DNA of 64,000 nt, taken from Atrichornis clamosus. Lineage: Eukaryota; Chordata; Aves; Passeriformes; Menuridae. Both the position numbers and the translations under genes were made by a program. This document shows positions 12,501 through 24,630 of the stretch, piece after piece. The notes beneath the pieces are model-generated. The model was not told the origin of the DNA and ran no database searches. It saw only the letters and a list, made by a program, of their open reading frames with translations. The stretch lies in the NCBI GenBank assembly GCA_013400975.1, contig WBMZ01005505.1:62001-126000 (forward strand). Reading direction: 5' to 3'. The stretch's first letter is position 1, and each line of letters begins with the position of its first letter.

Positions 12501-14422
12501 AATGGAATTACTTATCCTTTATCTACTGGAATTATTTATGATTAATGGCTCTGTTATTTGTCAGCTGTCAGAGATGTTGCTCTCAATGATAGGTAGAAAT
12601 ATGAGAATTGACAGCTGTTAGATATGCATCTCTCTCCAAAGAGTAAAAGAAGCTTGATAGATTTTGAAGATGCAAAATTTCTGACCAGTTTTGTATTCTA
12701 GAGAGACAATGTAGTGGGTTGTCTAAAAAAATGTTCTTCCACCAGACCTATCTGTTTAAATACCCACGATCTTTTTGATCTTTAGTAGCAATCATTTTCA
12801 CTCTTTTCTCATAATGACAAAATGAAAAATCTTCAAGATAGTCACATAAATGTTAAAAATTGTTTTTTCAATAGTTAATAATGAAACCCCCTCCCACTAG
12901 ATCTAAAGGTATCGACACACAAGAGAAAACACGTTGTGTTTTAATGCCCTTCTCATCTCTAAGAAACATGGAGAAATTCTTTGCTTTTCCTGACAGCTCC
13001 TGGCATCTCATCATCGACTGCAGTGCACTGTACTGCAGAGAGGAGACATTTTGGTGCAGATGTATAGAATCTGGATATTTCATGAGACCTCTCTGGAGCT
13101 ATATCACGTATAAATGCAGACCTGTGTATGAGTTTTACGTTAGGGGAAGGAGAAGAACAATACATAATCTCCTGTTTCTGATTCAGGGCCAACTCTGCCT
13201 CCTTGGCTGGTTGTGCTGGGCTATGGGCTGTCTGCAGACTTTGGGGAATGCTTGGACTAGAGAAGAGGGACAATATGTGGGAGGACAGTTCAGGACTGGG
13301 GGTTAAAAGCAGATGTAGTTGTGTAATGATAGATGCTAATGTGAACTTTGGTTTGCCACGTCTTTATTTTCTTTAAATTTCAGCTATTTATGAAACATGA
13401 AATTTAATGGAGCACTTCCTGCTAGTGTGGGTTATGGCTTTGTGAGCAGGTGTGTGCTGAAGCAGGATGTTACACATTTAGACTGTGAGTTTTATTGCGC
13501 ATTTTAAGAAATATATATATAAAATTACTATATTTCTTGCACTAAAATATTCCATTGGAAATATTCTGTATTTCCCAGAATGGGATTAACGCTACAAGGA
13601 AAGTCATCTCAGGTTGTACCTACCAGCAGTAAATTTAATCTGTAGAATGGCCTCTCCTTTTTTTCAGATGGAATTATGAAGGTTGAAATGGAACTCAGCA
13701 TATAGTTCACCAAAGAGTGCCAGCTTTCAATAAGTGGCATGGCATTTTGATGGAAAAAAATTATAAGCCTCTAAGTATTCTTTGATATTGAAAATAAGGT
13801 ATTTTTTTGTATGAAGCTGTTATGTAATGAAGAAAACTCTTATTTGTGTTTACTATTTGTTACTGTGCTTTCAACTGGCCCCATTATTAAAAAAGATATT
13901 TAGTAAGGTCTGTTCCAAAGGCTAGGATCTTGGTATATTACCTTTCTTTTAGGATAGTTGTGGTAATACCTGAAAAATTTGCAAAGCTATGGAAGTAGTA
14001 CAATAAAGGTAATTTTTGGATAAGTTCTGTTGACTTTTAGATAAGCTATGCATTCTGGAATAAAACTAGTTTTTCCAAAGAGTTAGAATTAGTTTGTAAC
14101 AAATCAGCCACCCAGAGACGCTGCCTGATAAAAACAATTATCATAAAGGTAATAATTTTTTCTGAGAAAATAGATTTAATTTTTTATTTTTAAACCAGTC
14201 CTAGTATGCAGGCAGTACAACTGACTAATGTATAGATGTGTGTATAGATATTTGTCACCTCAATCTTCTGCAAGTCCAAGGGAAGATGTACCCACTCAGA
14301 TCTTTAGCAGAGATTTTTGTTGTTGATTGTGTATTTAGCATCTTTGAACAGCAGCTATGTAAGAAGGGGTTTGGCAGCAAACTTCTGACCACTGTCTGAG
14401 CTCCCCCATCATTGTTATGTTT

Positions 14423-14535
14423 AGGGATCTCACACTCAATTTGTTGATGAAACAATGGGTAGGTTGTGGAAATATGCCCCCTCAAACTGGGATAATAGCA
14501 TGAAACTGAGGCACATAGCAGTGGGTGAGAGTGAT
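14423..14535 (-). mobile_element. Degenerate MIR/L3-like retroposon remnant
   Basis: Read on the + strand, the segment contains GGATCTCACAC, then TAGGT, then a TATGCCCC-like block, then GAAACTGAGGCACATAG, in the order and roughly the spacing of the reverse complement of the shared 3' region of MIR/L2/L3-type elements. In that consensus the corresponding blocks are a GGATCTCAAAG-like start, TAGGTATTATTATCCCC, and GAAACTGAGGCACAGAG. The match is by eye from memory. Chance similarity is possible, and the right border beyond about 14535 is not visible. Confidence 0.45.
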
Positions 14536-14843
14536 ACATTTAAATATATGGCATATTTGAATGAATCTTGATCACTGATTCATGTCTTTCTCTCTGGTTA
14601 AAACTAGTGTGAAAGATCAGAACAGGAGAATACTGCAGAAGTTGCACCTTTTTTTGGGTTTTGGTTTACTTTAAGGACACATGTATTTCCCTAAGGAAAC
14701 ATTTCCCCTGTTTTTTTGTTGTAGGCAATGTAATTAATTATATCATGTAATCAGATACATTTTCCGTTTAGAGACTGTGGAAAAGGTATTGAGGAAAACT
14801 AGAAAACTAGGTGTCTTAATTTGCCTGTTCTTAGTTCCAGCTT

Positions 14844-14859
14844 TTTGCACATGTGCAAA
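14844..14859. repeat. 16-bp perfect palindrome with E-box centre
   Basis: TTTGCACATGTGCAAA reads the same on both strands; allowing one mismatched pair it extends to 22 bases (14841-14862). The centre is CACATGTG, an E-box of the CATGTG type. Roughly one 16-base palindrome is expected by chance in a window this size, so function is not implied by the symmetry alone. Confidence 0.8.
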
Positions 14860-16038
14860 GAGCAGGAATTGTGCTGGCTGGGCAGGTGACCTGCAGTACT
14901 GGTGGTGATTATGGATGATGCTTCTCTTCTTCCATATTTAGGTTTGATCAATTCTCTTCTGTGCTCTTCTACTGAAAAAGGGTATTGACTTCCTCATGAT
15001 CTAACTTCATGCCCACCAAATCTATTTGCTCCAGATAGGTGCCTGCCAAGGAGCACGCTTCACAGGTTGTCAAGTAGCATTAGTGACTTTCCAGTTCTTA
15101 ATTCAGTTTTCAGTGGTGCTCCTGTGTGATATCGGTGTGATTTGAGAGCAGTCCATCTGAGAAAGTGTTACTGCTTTGAAATCCCCCAAAGTGCTCTTTA
15201 AAAATGCTGCCATCCAGTGTTTACATTGCCATTAGTGAGGTATTGTACCATGATAATTTCTATATTAATGTCTTATTTTGTTCCTTGGTACAAATGAACA
15301 AAAAATGTCAACAAAATAAAAGCATTTCAGGGCGTAGCATGAAGACCCTGTTTTCCTTGAGCATTTGGGAAGTGTAGAGAGTAAGGAATAGCACTAGTGA
15401 TTGGAGGAAGGTGTTATCTTTAGATGACTGGTGTTCTAGTTGGGACTACTTGAAATTGGTGTTGATATAACATGCTTTGAAAAAATTCACATGGTGCTTA
15501 GTGTTGCAGACTGATTCTGCCTTTGTCTTGGCAATCTAAAACAAGGTCAAGCAAAGGCAAGGCTGAACACCACGTCTCACCTGCTGTGTGGTATTTAAAA
15601 AGACCCAAAATGTATCATTGCAGTCACCAGGAGCATCCATATCCATTAAAGGTATTGGGGATGAATCATGGTGTCATGAGTCATGGAAATGGAATGTTTA
15701 GATTTAAATGCAAATGTTTTAACATTGCATGTGTATTCTGGTGGGAATAAACAACAGTATCAACTCAGTGAATGCATTTGTGCTCTGGACCTTTCCTAAT
15801 TATTGATCTGAATCAGCAATTTAAGATTTAGTTAATAAAGATGTCCAAATATTCAGATACCTGCTACCTGCTTCTACACATGGGTAACACCAAAAAAACA
15901 TGTGCTTTTCAGTGGCAAAATCACTGGAGAAGAAAAGCCTTTTTTTATTTTTCTTAAGGTTTAAAACCTCCAGGGCAGTTAGAAAACCATGTTTTTCATT
16001 GAACTGTGTCTCTTTGAAATTCACAAGCTTGACATGTC

Positions 16039-16136
16039 ATTGGCATGACGTGTCTCAGTCCGTTACACAGAAATGCCACATTACACTGTGTGACGTGACA
16101 GGCTGACAAAAAGGGACACGACGCACCAGCCCAATG
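16039..16136. promoter_or_regulatory. CRE/UPRE-like sites flanked by CCAAT boxes
   Basis: Two TGACGTG heptamers lie 45 bases apart at 16046-16052 and 16091-16097. The second is followed by A, giving TGACGTGA, which fits the unfolded-protein-response element bound by XBP1/ATF6-class bZIP factors and also the variant CRE bound by CREB/ATF. An inverted CCAAT box (CATTGG, 16039-16044) sits just before the first, and a direct one (CCAATG, 16131-16136) lies 33 bases after the second. Several CpGs are kept here although CpG is scarce nearby. NF-Y plus bZIP pairing is typical of promoters and some enhancers. No TATA box or initiator is obvious. The regulatory role is inferred. Confidence 0.35.
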
Positions 16137-18370
16137 GGATGTCAAGCCCGAGAAATTTAAGCCATGCTGTTGCTTAAAAAAAAACAAACCCAGAGCAGTG
16201 AGGGGGGCACAGTCCATGCTGATACCCAGCACTGTTGGATTTTACACTTTCTAAAAGGTTTTCTTGATTCAGTCAGGTTTCCCTCTTGTGTTTGATAATA
16301 AACCATGCAAATTTAAGTTTCTGCTTTTGTATGTTTAATCCTGTGGGACCACACAGTCTTGAGTTCCTCCAGAATCCTTGGCAAACCTTTGTAGAAATCT
16401 TACAGACTTGGAGTGCTTGTGACATGGGGATCCAAGTTGCAGAAGTGCTTTGCTCTACATTTGGGATTGCTACAAGCATAAACAAGGGTTGTTCAAAGAT
16501 CACAGTGATAACGTGACATGCTGTAAGTCACAGTTCAAAATCTATGTAGGGTTTTAAAATTTAGGCTTCTAGAAGAAAGTCTATCCAGGGCAGGGCAAAT
16601 GGGAGAGTAGGAGAGCTTAGACAAATTAAAAGGTTTTTAATAGACAAGAAATTTTTTTGGTGGAAAATGCTTTCCCTTGATTCTTTTTTTTCTTCAAGTA
16701 GCAGCAAAAGTATTTCAACAATCTCTAAAGAGTTTGAGAACAACATACTTAATTACTGTGAGTGATTTCAGAGATAATTAATGTGATAAATCTCTATAGT
16801 GAAATATTCTTAGCTACATGAAATAGATTGAAGTTAGTGCAGATGTATCTTCTAGTTAATTTTACATTTGGTGTGGAATGGTGAAAATGAACGTGCAGAC
16901 ATATGTACACATCTTAGTTCAGATTCTGAGTATTCAGAGTTGTATCATGTATATGCTTTTAATGCAGTCACATGCAGATTTTGGATTTTTGTTAATAGGT
17001 TGCAATAATGGGTTAAAATAGAAAAATTAAATTTAGTATTATTAAAAACTTGCATGATTGTTTATCTGTTAAAAATAAGAATTTACTTATGGGCAAAAAG
17101 TGCAAGAATTAAAATGCTGTATACATTTTTGTTAGATTATTTGTGTTTTATGCACTGTAAAAATTTAATACAGAGATAATCTAAAATTAAACTTATTTCT
17201 TCTCAATTTCTAAACATGTGGAATGAGCTTTGACTACAAGAGCATAAATCAGCTAAAATACACTTTTGTAATGTTAGTGGGGTGTAACCTTAAATGTTAA
17301 TGGTTCTATTCCTGGTGGTAAACAATATCCTTCTCTTATCAATGTGCTTGAAACTGGTGAAAGAAATTGGTCTACAAGTACAAATTCTGCTCTGCAGAAA
17401 TATTTTCTCATCTTTTTGCAAATAGACTTTTCTGAAATATGATTGGTTTCAGTTTTACGTACAGTCTTTCCACTGACTTAGGTGTGCTTTGGGTTGTGTC
17501 CAGGAATATATTCTTTTTTCAGTGACAAGTCTGGTTCTAGTTTAAACCAGCAGTACTGTGGAGAATCTTTCCCTCTTCCCAAAATGCTCCTACCCAGATC
17601 CAAAGTCATGGATGCAGTGTGTGAATAGCTGTCCATGGCAGGTCCCCCTGACCACGCACCCCTGTTTATTCCCGGTGTGAGGGCAGACAAAGCATCTGAG
17701 GTTGTTATCCCAAGGATATCTGATCAGGTATGGCACTGAGGCCTCAAACTCCCACCTGTGGGCCATGCTCATGGCCACTGTGAGAGTAATGAAGTACAGG
17801 ATTGGACAAAGGGGCTTGAGCACCACTTCCCTCTTTCCCTAGGGAACAGGTTAGAAACCTGAAGCAAAAGCAGAGGCAAGGATGGAGTACCAAGAGACAC
17901 ACCATTGCCAAGCAGAGCAATGGATGTTTGGCACCTGCATTGCCTCTTTACCACTCCATTAAAAATTACAGACTGCAGACTAAAATTACCTGTTCTGTGA
18001 AGCTGATGGCTGGCATTTGGGTAGGGGGTGATCTTTACACAAATGCAGGTATGCATAGATTTTGAAATGTGGAACTGTAATGTCTAAACCAGTGTGCAAT
18101 TTCTGCACAGAGATGTGTAGAAAGGTAGTTGTAGAATAGTGAGGATCTGGTTCACCAGACCTGCCTACCTCAATTGTTTAGCTTTCCTCTTTGCTACAAA
18201 GGCATCTAGGTTCTGTAGCTGAGCTCTATAGCACCAAAATAAGGTCAGAACTCAGACTCTTTTTGCAATTACTACTTCTTTAATGTGGCTATTAAGTCTT
18301 GCCTGTGTAGTTTGCTGCTGTGGGGACTCCTGGGCAGAAGGCTTCAAAATTAAGTTCAAAGCTATTAGAA

Positions 18371-18384
18371 TTTTTTTTTTTTTT
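18371..18384 (+). repeat. Poly-T run of 14
   Basis: An uninterrupted run of 14 T with no associated retrocopy signature on either side. Confidence 0.95.
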
Positions 18385-19278
18385 ACATTTTCCTGCATGC
18401 AGGCTCCTGTGGTAGCATACCAGTGTTACATATTCAGTTGAGAAATGTGAGAACTGTACAAGTATCATATATTTTTCTAATGGAAGTAATTATGCTGACG
18501 TCACAGTATTTCTGAAGCTGGACTTTCAAACCTGTGACTGCTTTTACCCAGTTCCACTTCTGCCATTCCTGACTCCTCAGTGTAGCTCAGCTTCTGAGCA
18601 TAATGAACCTATTAGTATTTTATGAATTGAACTCTTTTTCTCTTGGGGGAGGGAGGGCCTCCTGAGTATGTTAAGCAAAGCAGAATTCATATGAATCATA
18701 TGGCTGAATTACACTACATCTACTTATACCCTTGAACTTTATGATCTGCTGCACAAGACATGAACATTTGTAAAGGCATGGAAAAGGTATGATCTGGGAT
18801 CAGCACTCAATATGTCAAACATTAATTAAAGCTGAAGAAATGTAAGTTTGTTACAGAAACAAAGGGAAGTACAGAACAGAGTATGCTGCAACCCAAGGCC
18901 CTGAGATAGTCAGGAATCCTGCTTTGAGAATCTTATAATCACCTTCCAAAATACATTTGCTAGAAGTTCTCCAGTGTTCTTTCTTTCTGTATTTTGAATT
19001 CTATCCATTTGGAAAATCCAGACTCCCTTTACCTTTAAATTTAATATTAATACGCATTCCTGAATCACAAGAATGATCTGAAACTATGAAACCTAATGAT
19101 ACTACTTTGGACTTTTAGCTTTAATGAGTAAGACTTCTTTCATGGCTAATGGTATAGGGTAGCCTGATGTTTTGCTTTGGTTTTTTTTAGAGGTGTGGCT
19201 GTTAGTTTCTTCCCTCCCCCAGCAATTTCTTGTTTGTCTGGTTGTGTTTTGGTTTTTGGTTGGGTTTTTTTAAGGTTT

Positions 19279-19303
19279 TGTGTGTGTGTGTGTGTGTGTG
19301 TGT
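19279..19303 (+). repeat. (TG)12 microsatellite
   Basis: Twelve TG units in a broader T/G-only-like stretch (about 19170-19325) containing many TTTGG and GGTTTT blocks. It is low-complexity DNA, probably length-polymorphic. A minus-strand frame of 65 codons across it codes only for low-complexity His-Thr and Lys/Gln sequence and is not a gene. Confidence 0.95.
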
Positions 19304-21851
19304 TGTGGGGTTTCTTTTTGACTTGTGTTCCTGTTGCTGCCAAATAAAATTCCCCACAGCTGCTTTGGCAGTGGCTGTGCTATCTTGAGGACTCCTATTT
19401 TAGCCATATCCTTTGTGTTATCATGTTTTGAGGCATAAGATATACTTGGGTTTTTTTTGTCTGTGACTTTTGGAGTTTTAACATTTTAAACAATAAGTGT
19501 TCTTGGTTCTGAAGGACTGGGGTTTTTAAATTTTTTTTCAGAACTTTTGGCCTCCTTACCTTATACTTACACAATATTATACGTGTAATTTTAATGGTAA
19601 TAAATGTGTTCTTTTTGCTGGACAAAGAAGCTTAGAATATGCATCCTCATCCACGTAACAGTGTGGCACATGAACTGAGTGGCTGCAAATTCTAGTTGAG
19701 TATATACAAGCCTAGAACTTAAAAAGTGCATGTATGTTTTCTTAGATCTGCACAACACGATACACTGTGAAGACAGCATTCAGCTGCATTTGCTCAGAGA
19801 GCACACTGATAGACAGATGGGCTTTGAGAACAGAAGTGACAAATGTCATAAATTCCTCTTAAAGAAAAGTGCTATCATTTCTGCTACTTGCTTACATATG
19901 TTTTCAAGCATGAATGTCTTAAGTGTTGCTAAGTTACATTGCACTGATAATTCAGCTGCACCTTGGGGCTCACAAGAAAGGGTTAAATTCTGCAAGACTT
20001 CTGTAACTCTGAGTTTTCCTGCTGATTCGCACTCAGAGGATGCAGTCAGAGCAAGATAACTAAAGTGACCCTGCTCATTGGACAGGTAATTGCACTTTGA
20101 AAGGATACAGATTTTCATGGTTTGTTTGGTTTGGGTTTTTTTTTTTGTTTTGTTTCCTATTGGAGCAGATTGCTGTCAGTGTCGTCTGTTTTCAAAATAT
20201 TTTCCCGAGCACAAGTATACACAGATCCCTTTTTTAGATTGTTCTCCCTTGCTAGGAACTCTTTTAGCTCCAGAAGTTGATCACTTCTCTCCTGTGTTCC
20301 CAGAGAGCATTGTAAAATATGCTGATAGAATTTTGCCTGCTCAGTTGTATTTGTTCTGGGTTTCCTTCGTTAGAGTCCCTTTATTAGAGAAGACCTTGTT
20401 CAAAAGAAAAAAACCCGAGGAAACACCTTCTTAGTGTTCTCTTCTTTCATTTCATAACTTCAAACATTAGCAATTGGATTTCTCTTGAGCTCAAAAACCA
20501 CCTGACTGAGTGCTGCCTCCTGGAGTGTAGTGGGGGAGCAAACAATGGCGCTGTCCTAGGAAGAATTTTCCTCCAGGTCAGATCAGGTAGAAGGCTGCAC
20601 AGGTTAGATGCACTTGCTCGAGGCTTCTACTGGTACCACTCCTGAATGCAGGCTTGGGATTATGCAGCTGCTGCATGTGTGTGCACACACTCTGGTTGTG
20701 TTTAAAGTAGGGTTCACATCTTGAACTGGGTGTTTGTTCACCCTGAGCTTGTAAACTTGGGGTTGCTGTGATGGATCTTTTAATTCAGACTGAGGAGTGT
20801 ATTAACTTTCCAAGATGAAAAATATTTTCTACATCTGACTAGGAGCGTTTAGTCTGTTTTTAAAGTTGTTTTGATGGTAACTGTAGACAAGTGCCCACCT
20901 AAACCAAGTAACACCCAGGGAATGTTATGTATCCAGTTGGCTGAGCTGTGACAAGCGAAAATGGGGGTTATTTCACTTTCGTTTGCCTGAAGCATACACA
21001 GGTAAAACAACCAGATTAAATGCTTCTTGTGATCATCCCCCTTTTGTTTCTCCACAGAAGAGTGCCTCTTGAATATGCACAACTTCCAAAGGAGAGATAA
21101 TGTTGGATACTTTAATTGACTAGGCTCTCAAATTTATGATTAAATACTAATGTTAGTGTGTGAAGAAATGCTATGTAGCCTGCGCTCATTAAAATTCCTT
21201 TTCAAATGTAAAGTCAATGATTATAACATTGATTTGTCACATAATAGAGATTTGGGAAAAAATGAGCATTTGTTAGTATGTTTTGGAATTAATTTTTTAA
21301 AGAATATTGAAACTAAAATGTGGTCAAATAATTGCTACTAACCTTTGAAGGATTGCCAACCATAATGTCATATTACTTAGGACATGAATAGTTTTAAGAA
21401 GGAATGCAGGGACTTTCAACAGCTATTTACTAATGACAAAAGATAACTGAGAGATGAAAAACTGTAAATGCACAGAAAATGTGTTGAAATACTATCCTCA
21501 TGGGCATCTGCTTACTCTTAAATTTACTCTTATGGTTTCATATGCAGTGTATGATATCCTGTGGGATAATTAACTGCCCTGATGTGCAGGGAATAACCAA
21601 ATTACCTGGTCTAGCATGGTTGTGATGTAGGTAGTGCAAGATGTTTATAGTCCTTGCAAGGGAAATATATTAAATGCAGATTGTTTCTCATTTTAGGCAT
21701 GGTGTTCACTGGGGTTTTTCATAGCAAAAGGCAGTATTGGCCAGAAGGTAACAGTAGTGGACCTGACCTTGTTGTAAGCTAATTGTAGAGTCTGCTAAGG
21801 TGCTATCTGCATGGGTAGCTCTGAGCTTTTCTGTCCAGTGTAAAACTTATC

Positions 21852-21864
21852 TTTTTTTTTTTTT
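21852..21864 (+). repeat. Poly-T run of 13 with adjacent T-rich block
   Basis: Thirteen T, then GTTGGA, then eight T and GTTGTTG. It is simple low-complexity sequence. Confidence 0.95.
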
Positions 21865-23352
21865 GTTGGATTTTTTTTGTTGTTGTGCAAGTGTGGAAGG
21901 CAAAAAGCTCAGGCGATGACATTACTGTCACCTGCTTAAAAAAGTATGAAGTTCTTCAAGAATCGGCATAATCTCCAGGGTTCACTGTTTTCCATGAAAG
22001 CATTTATTTCAGTCAAAATACTTCACGTTCTTTTCTACACAGACATTTCAAGAAAAGTTAAAAACATGCCATTTTAAAGGAAAACCTTACCTTTCTTTAC
22101 AGATATACCTGCTTTTAAGTAGATTGTGCCATTGTGGGATGAAATCACACACCTTATTAGGCAGATATGATTCACATGAAAGGTAAATAGCCTGAGATGC
22201 TTCTAATAAAACTTGAAACTGTTTTATATTGGTGAGCAAGACTTTCTTCTCACCTTATTTTTAATTCCCTGTTTTATCTATCATCCTCCTCAGTAACCTA
22301 TCCTTTAATTCTGTTTAAATTAAAACCAAGATAACGTCTTCCCCTGGTTTTTTTCTCCTCTTTTATTTTCTTTTATTTTATATGTGTGATTTGCCCTCGC
22401 AGAGCAAAGGGAAACAATCTTGCCCATCTGCTTGTAAAAGCATGATGAATCTTTTGAATATGCGAATGTAAGATCTGTTGTTCAAGATGTCATGTTTTTC
22501 CCTCTGTTGTTAGCTAGGAGACAACATGGAATACCCTGATTTACCTGTGTAATCCCAGTGTGTCTCAGGTGCCAGGACTTGCTGTTGAGATCAGCATGTC
22601 TCCTGTCAGAAATGGCTGGAGTGAGACAGGGACGGCGCGACCACTGGGCGCAGAAAGCTGCAGAGGTCAGGTTTCAAGGACAGCCAGCATGGCAGTGATG
22701 TGGCAGTGACAAGTTGTCAAGCGAGCAAATATGAAAGCGGGCTTGGGAGGGAGGGAGAAGGAAAAAAATCTTGTCATTCCTGATGAAATATTCAGCGTAG
22801 CAGGTAGCAATGGGCTGAAGGGGTTGCACTCATGAGTTTGGGGATTGCTTGCAGTGGAGATGTGTTCAGGGGTTGTGAATACTCCTTTACTGATGGCACT
22901 CCACAAGAGATGCCCATCAGAAATTGCCTACTTTAATTTTTTTATTAAGTATTGCACTCCTGTTTATAAGAATAGCAACATCAGGCTTGGGTCAGACACC
23001 CTTTAGAGCCCCAAACTGCTGGTAAGTCATCCATATAGATCCTTGAGTTCCTAAGGAGTGATGTGTGGCAGAGAAATTTGGAAGGAAAACTGTAATAATA
23101 ATGCCAGTTCTGAGTAGTCATAAATAATCATAATTAACAACTCTGCTGTGTAGTTTTGTTGGTTTGTTTTCAGACACTTTACATTTTATTTTGAATTTTT
23201 CATATTGTATTGAGTTGAAACACTTCTGTTTGTAGTTCTGTGTATTCCATACTATATGAGATAATAGCATACTTTATTTGTCTCTGAAACAGACCACAGT
23301 AATATGGTGACTTTTCTCTCCTGGCATATTTGCGGAGTTCTTCATACCAGTT

Positions 23353-23368
23353 TTCTTAACGTTAAGAA
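23353..23368. repeat. 16-bp perfect palindrome centred on AACGTT
   Basis: TTCTTAACGTTAAGAA is self-complementary over all 16 bases. It contains a central CpG and two TTAA steps. It lies immediately left of a larger nested inverted repeat at 23384-23469, making this 120-base segment unusually rich in dyad symmetry. Confidence 0.8.
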
Positions 23369-23383
23369 CGTTCCACTGCATGC

Positions 23384-23469
23384 ACATTATTCTTTGTATT
23401 AGTAATACTTTCCCCAGCCTGCATATGTGTACATGCACACTAATCCTGCATGTGTATGCAGAATAATGT
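23384..23469. repeat. Nested inverted repeats, potential cruciform
   Basis: An outer pair, ACATTATTCT (23384-23393) and its complement AGAATAATGT (23460-23469), encloses an inner pair, CTGCATA (23419-23425) and TATGCAG (23455-23461). The inner arms continue imperfectly through alternating purine-pyrimidine steps of the ATGTGTACATGCAC type. The right arms abut while the left arms are 25 bases apart, so the fold would have a one-sided bulge and is unlike a microRNA precursor. Confidence 0.6.
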
Positions 23470-24215
23470 TAATTTAAGCTTGATTAGTGTAATCTCATTA
23501 AGAATAAATACTACAAGGACTGTGTCATGATTCCCAGTGAAGTCCTTGAAGAGCTTGCTGTAATATAAGGAAAAATGGTGTATTCCTCTGCTGAAAGTAT
23601 GCCTGCATGTTCTGCTTTGTGGAATTTAGAAATTTAGCAATCACAGTTCTTTCTGTTAATGTGCACAATTGTTCTTAAATTAGTAAACATGATCAAATTC
23701 TTTATTGTGGACATACATGGAAAAATGCTTTAAATATGTCTTCCATATTACATTTCTTCAGGGAGTGCTTTTAACTGTCATCAGGTACTTTTTAAGTTTA
23801 ACTTTTCATTTCTTTACATGAGGGAGCAGCTGCATATTGACAGCTAGTGATGCTGAAGGGAGAAATAGAAAGTTCTCTTTACTATCCTGCTTTCTTCTTT
23901 CTATCTAAAACAATTTAATTATTTTTTAATTCATCTGCAGCTGCTTAGGTTATAGTTGTGGTAGTGGAGGGATAGAAGAAATGAAAACAGCCTAAATCCT
24001 TAGTCAATAAGTCAGTATTTAAAAATGGATAAATATTACTTTTTAGCCTTACAAAAACAGGCTTAGTACCTTGAGAACATGGAAAAAAAAAATCCCAAGG
24101 CAAAATGGTCTTGGAATGAAAAGAGAAAAAAAAGCCATGAAAGTGTTTAATGGCTCAATGTAGTTTTGTCTCCTGAAAGAGCACTATAGCTAAAGAGTAA
24201 CCTTAAGAGTTTAAA

Positions 24216-24630
24216 CATAAAAACAGACACAAGGAAAAGGACAGAAGTCAGTGTGTGGAGTGAATGAGAGGAGCTTGCGCGGGGCCTGTCAGCTGGGATC
24301 TCGTCCACCTGAGGGCTGGGGAGCATCTTTGCCACAGCAGTGCTCGAACAGCCGCGCTCGCAGCCAAATCTCCGCGTCTGCCTGGCTGCGGAGCTTTGGC
24401 AGCGGATCCTCGGAGCTGCAAGCTGGCTCTCACGCTGCCATGTGCTCTCACTCCCTGCTGCTGCATGCTGCAGGTGATAACACAAAGATATCAAAGACTC
24501 TTCATTCAGTCTCCCTCTCCAGAGCTGCGCGGCTTCCAAGTGAAACAGCAAAAACAAGTGAAACAGGGGTTTTTGAGGTGGACTAAAGCAAAAGACCCCA
24601 AATGAGACATGCTGAAATCCAGCGGTGAGG
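24216..24630 (+). promoter_or_regulatory. CpG-rich patch, candidate promoter and first exon
   Basis: Fifteen CpG dinucleotides fall within 24279-24531, in a visibly GC-rich block, while the surrounding kilobases have very few. A TATA-like CATAAAAAC lies at about 24216-24224, some 30 bases before a plausible start near 24250. Two splice donors follow on the + strand: CAG|GTGATA with GT at 24474, and GCG|GTGAGG with GT at 24625. Frames are open on both strands, including the longest in the window (169 codons on the minus strand, 24147-24656). Lack of stops is expected in GC-rich first exons, so none of these is called a protein. It could be an alternative promoter of a gene extending beyond the window, a lncRNA start, or a GC-rich relic; strand is inferred from the TATA-like box and donors. 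Confidence 0.4.

Larger units (their letters stand above)
9557..24200. other. AT-rich non-coding sequence, no gene seen
   Basis: No gene is recognised. The longest + strand frame, 141 codons at 12881-13306, has two minus-strand frames open across it (12868-13083 and 12959-13273), has no domain that I know, and lacks convincing splice borders. A moderately GC-richer stretch at 17480-18050 has three overlapping minus-strand frames, again unrecognised. Short CpG clusters occur at 11190-11205 and 22630-22652. Specific items (MIR-like remnant, palindromes, CRE/CCAAT cluster, TG repeat) are listed separately. Confidence 0.65.

Noticed and set aside
12881..13306. 141-codon + strand frame
   Set aside because: Minus-strand frames are open across the same interval, no known domain or clear splice borders were seen, and its length is within chance for 64 kb.
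17470..17505. CCACTGACTTAGGTGTG, loosely like the MIR sense strand
   Set aside because: A single short block with no supporting flank.
18685..18696. 12-base palindrome ATTCATATGAAT
   Set aside because: Palindromes of this length are expected about 15 times in 64 kb, and it has no other supporting context.
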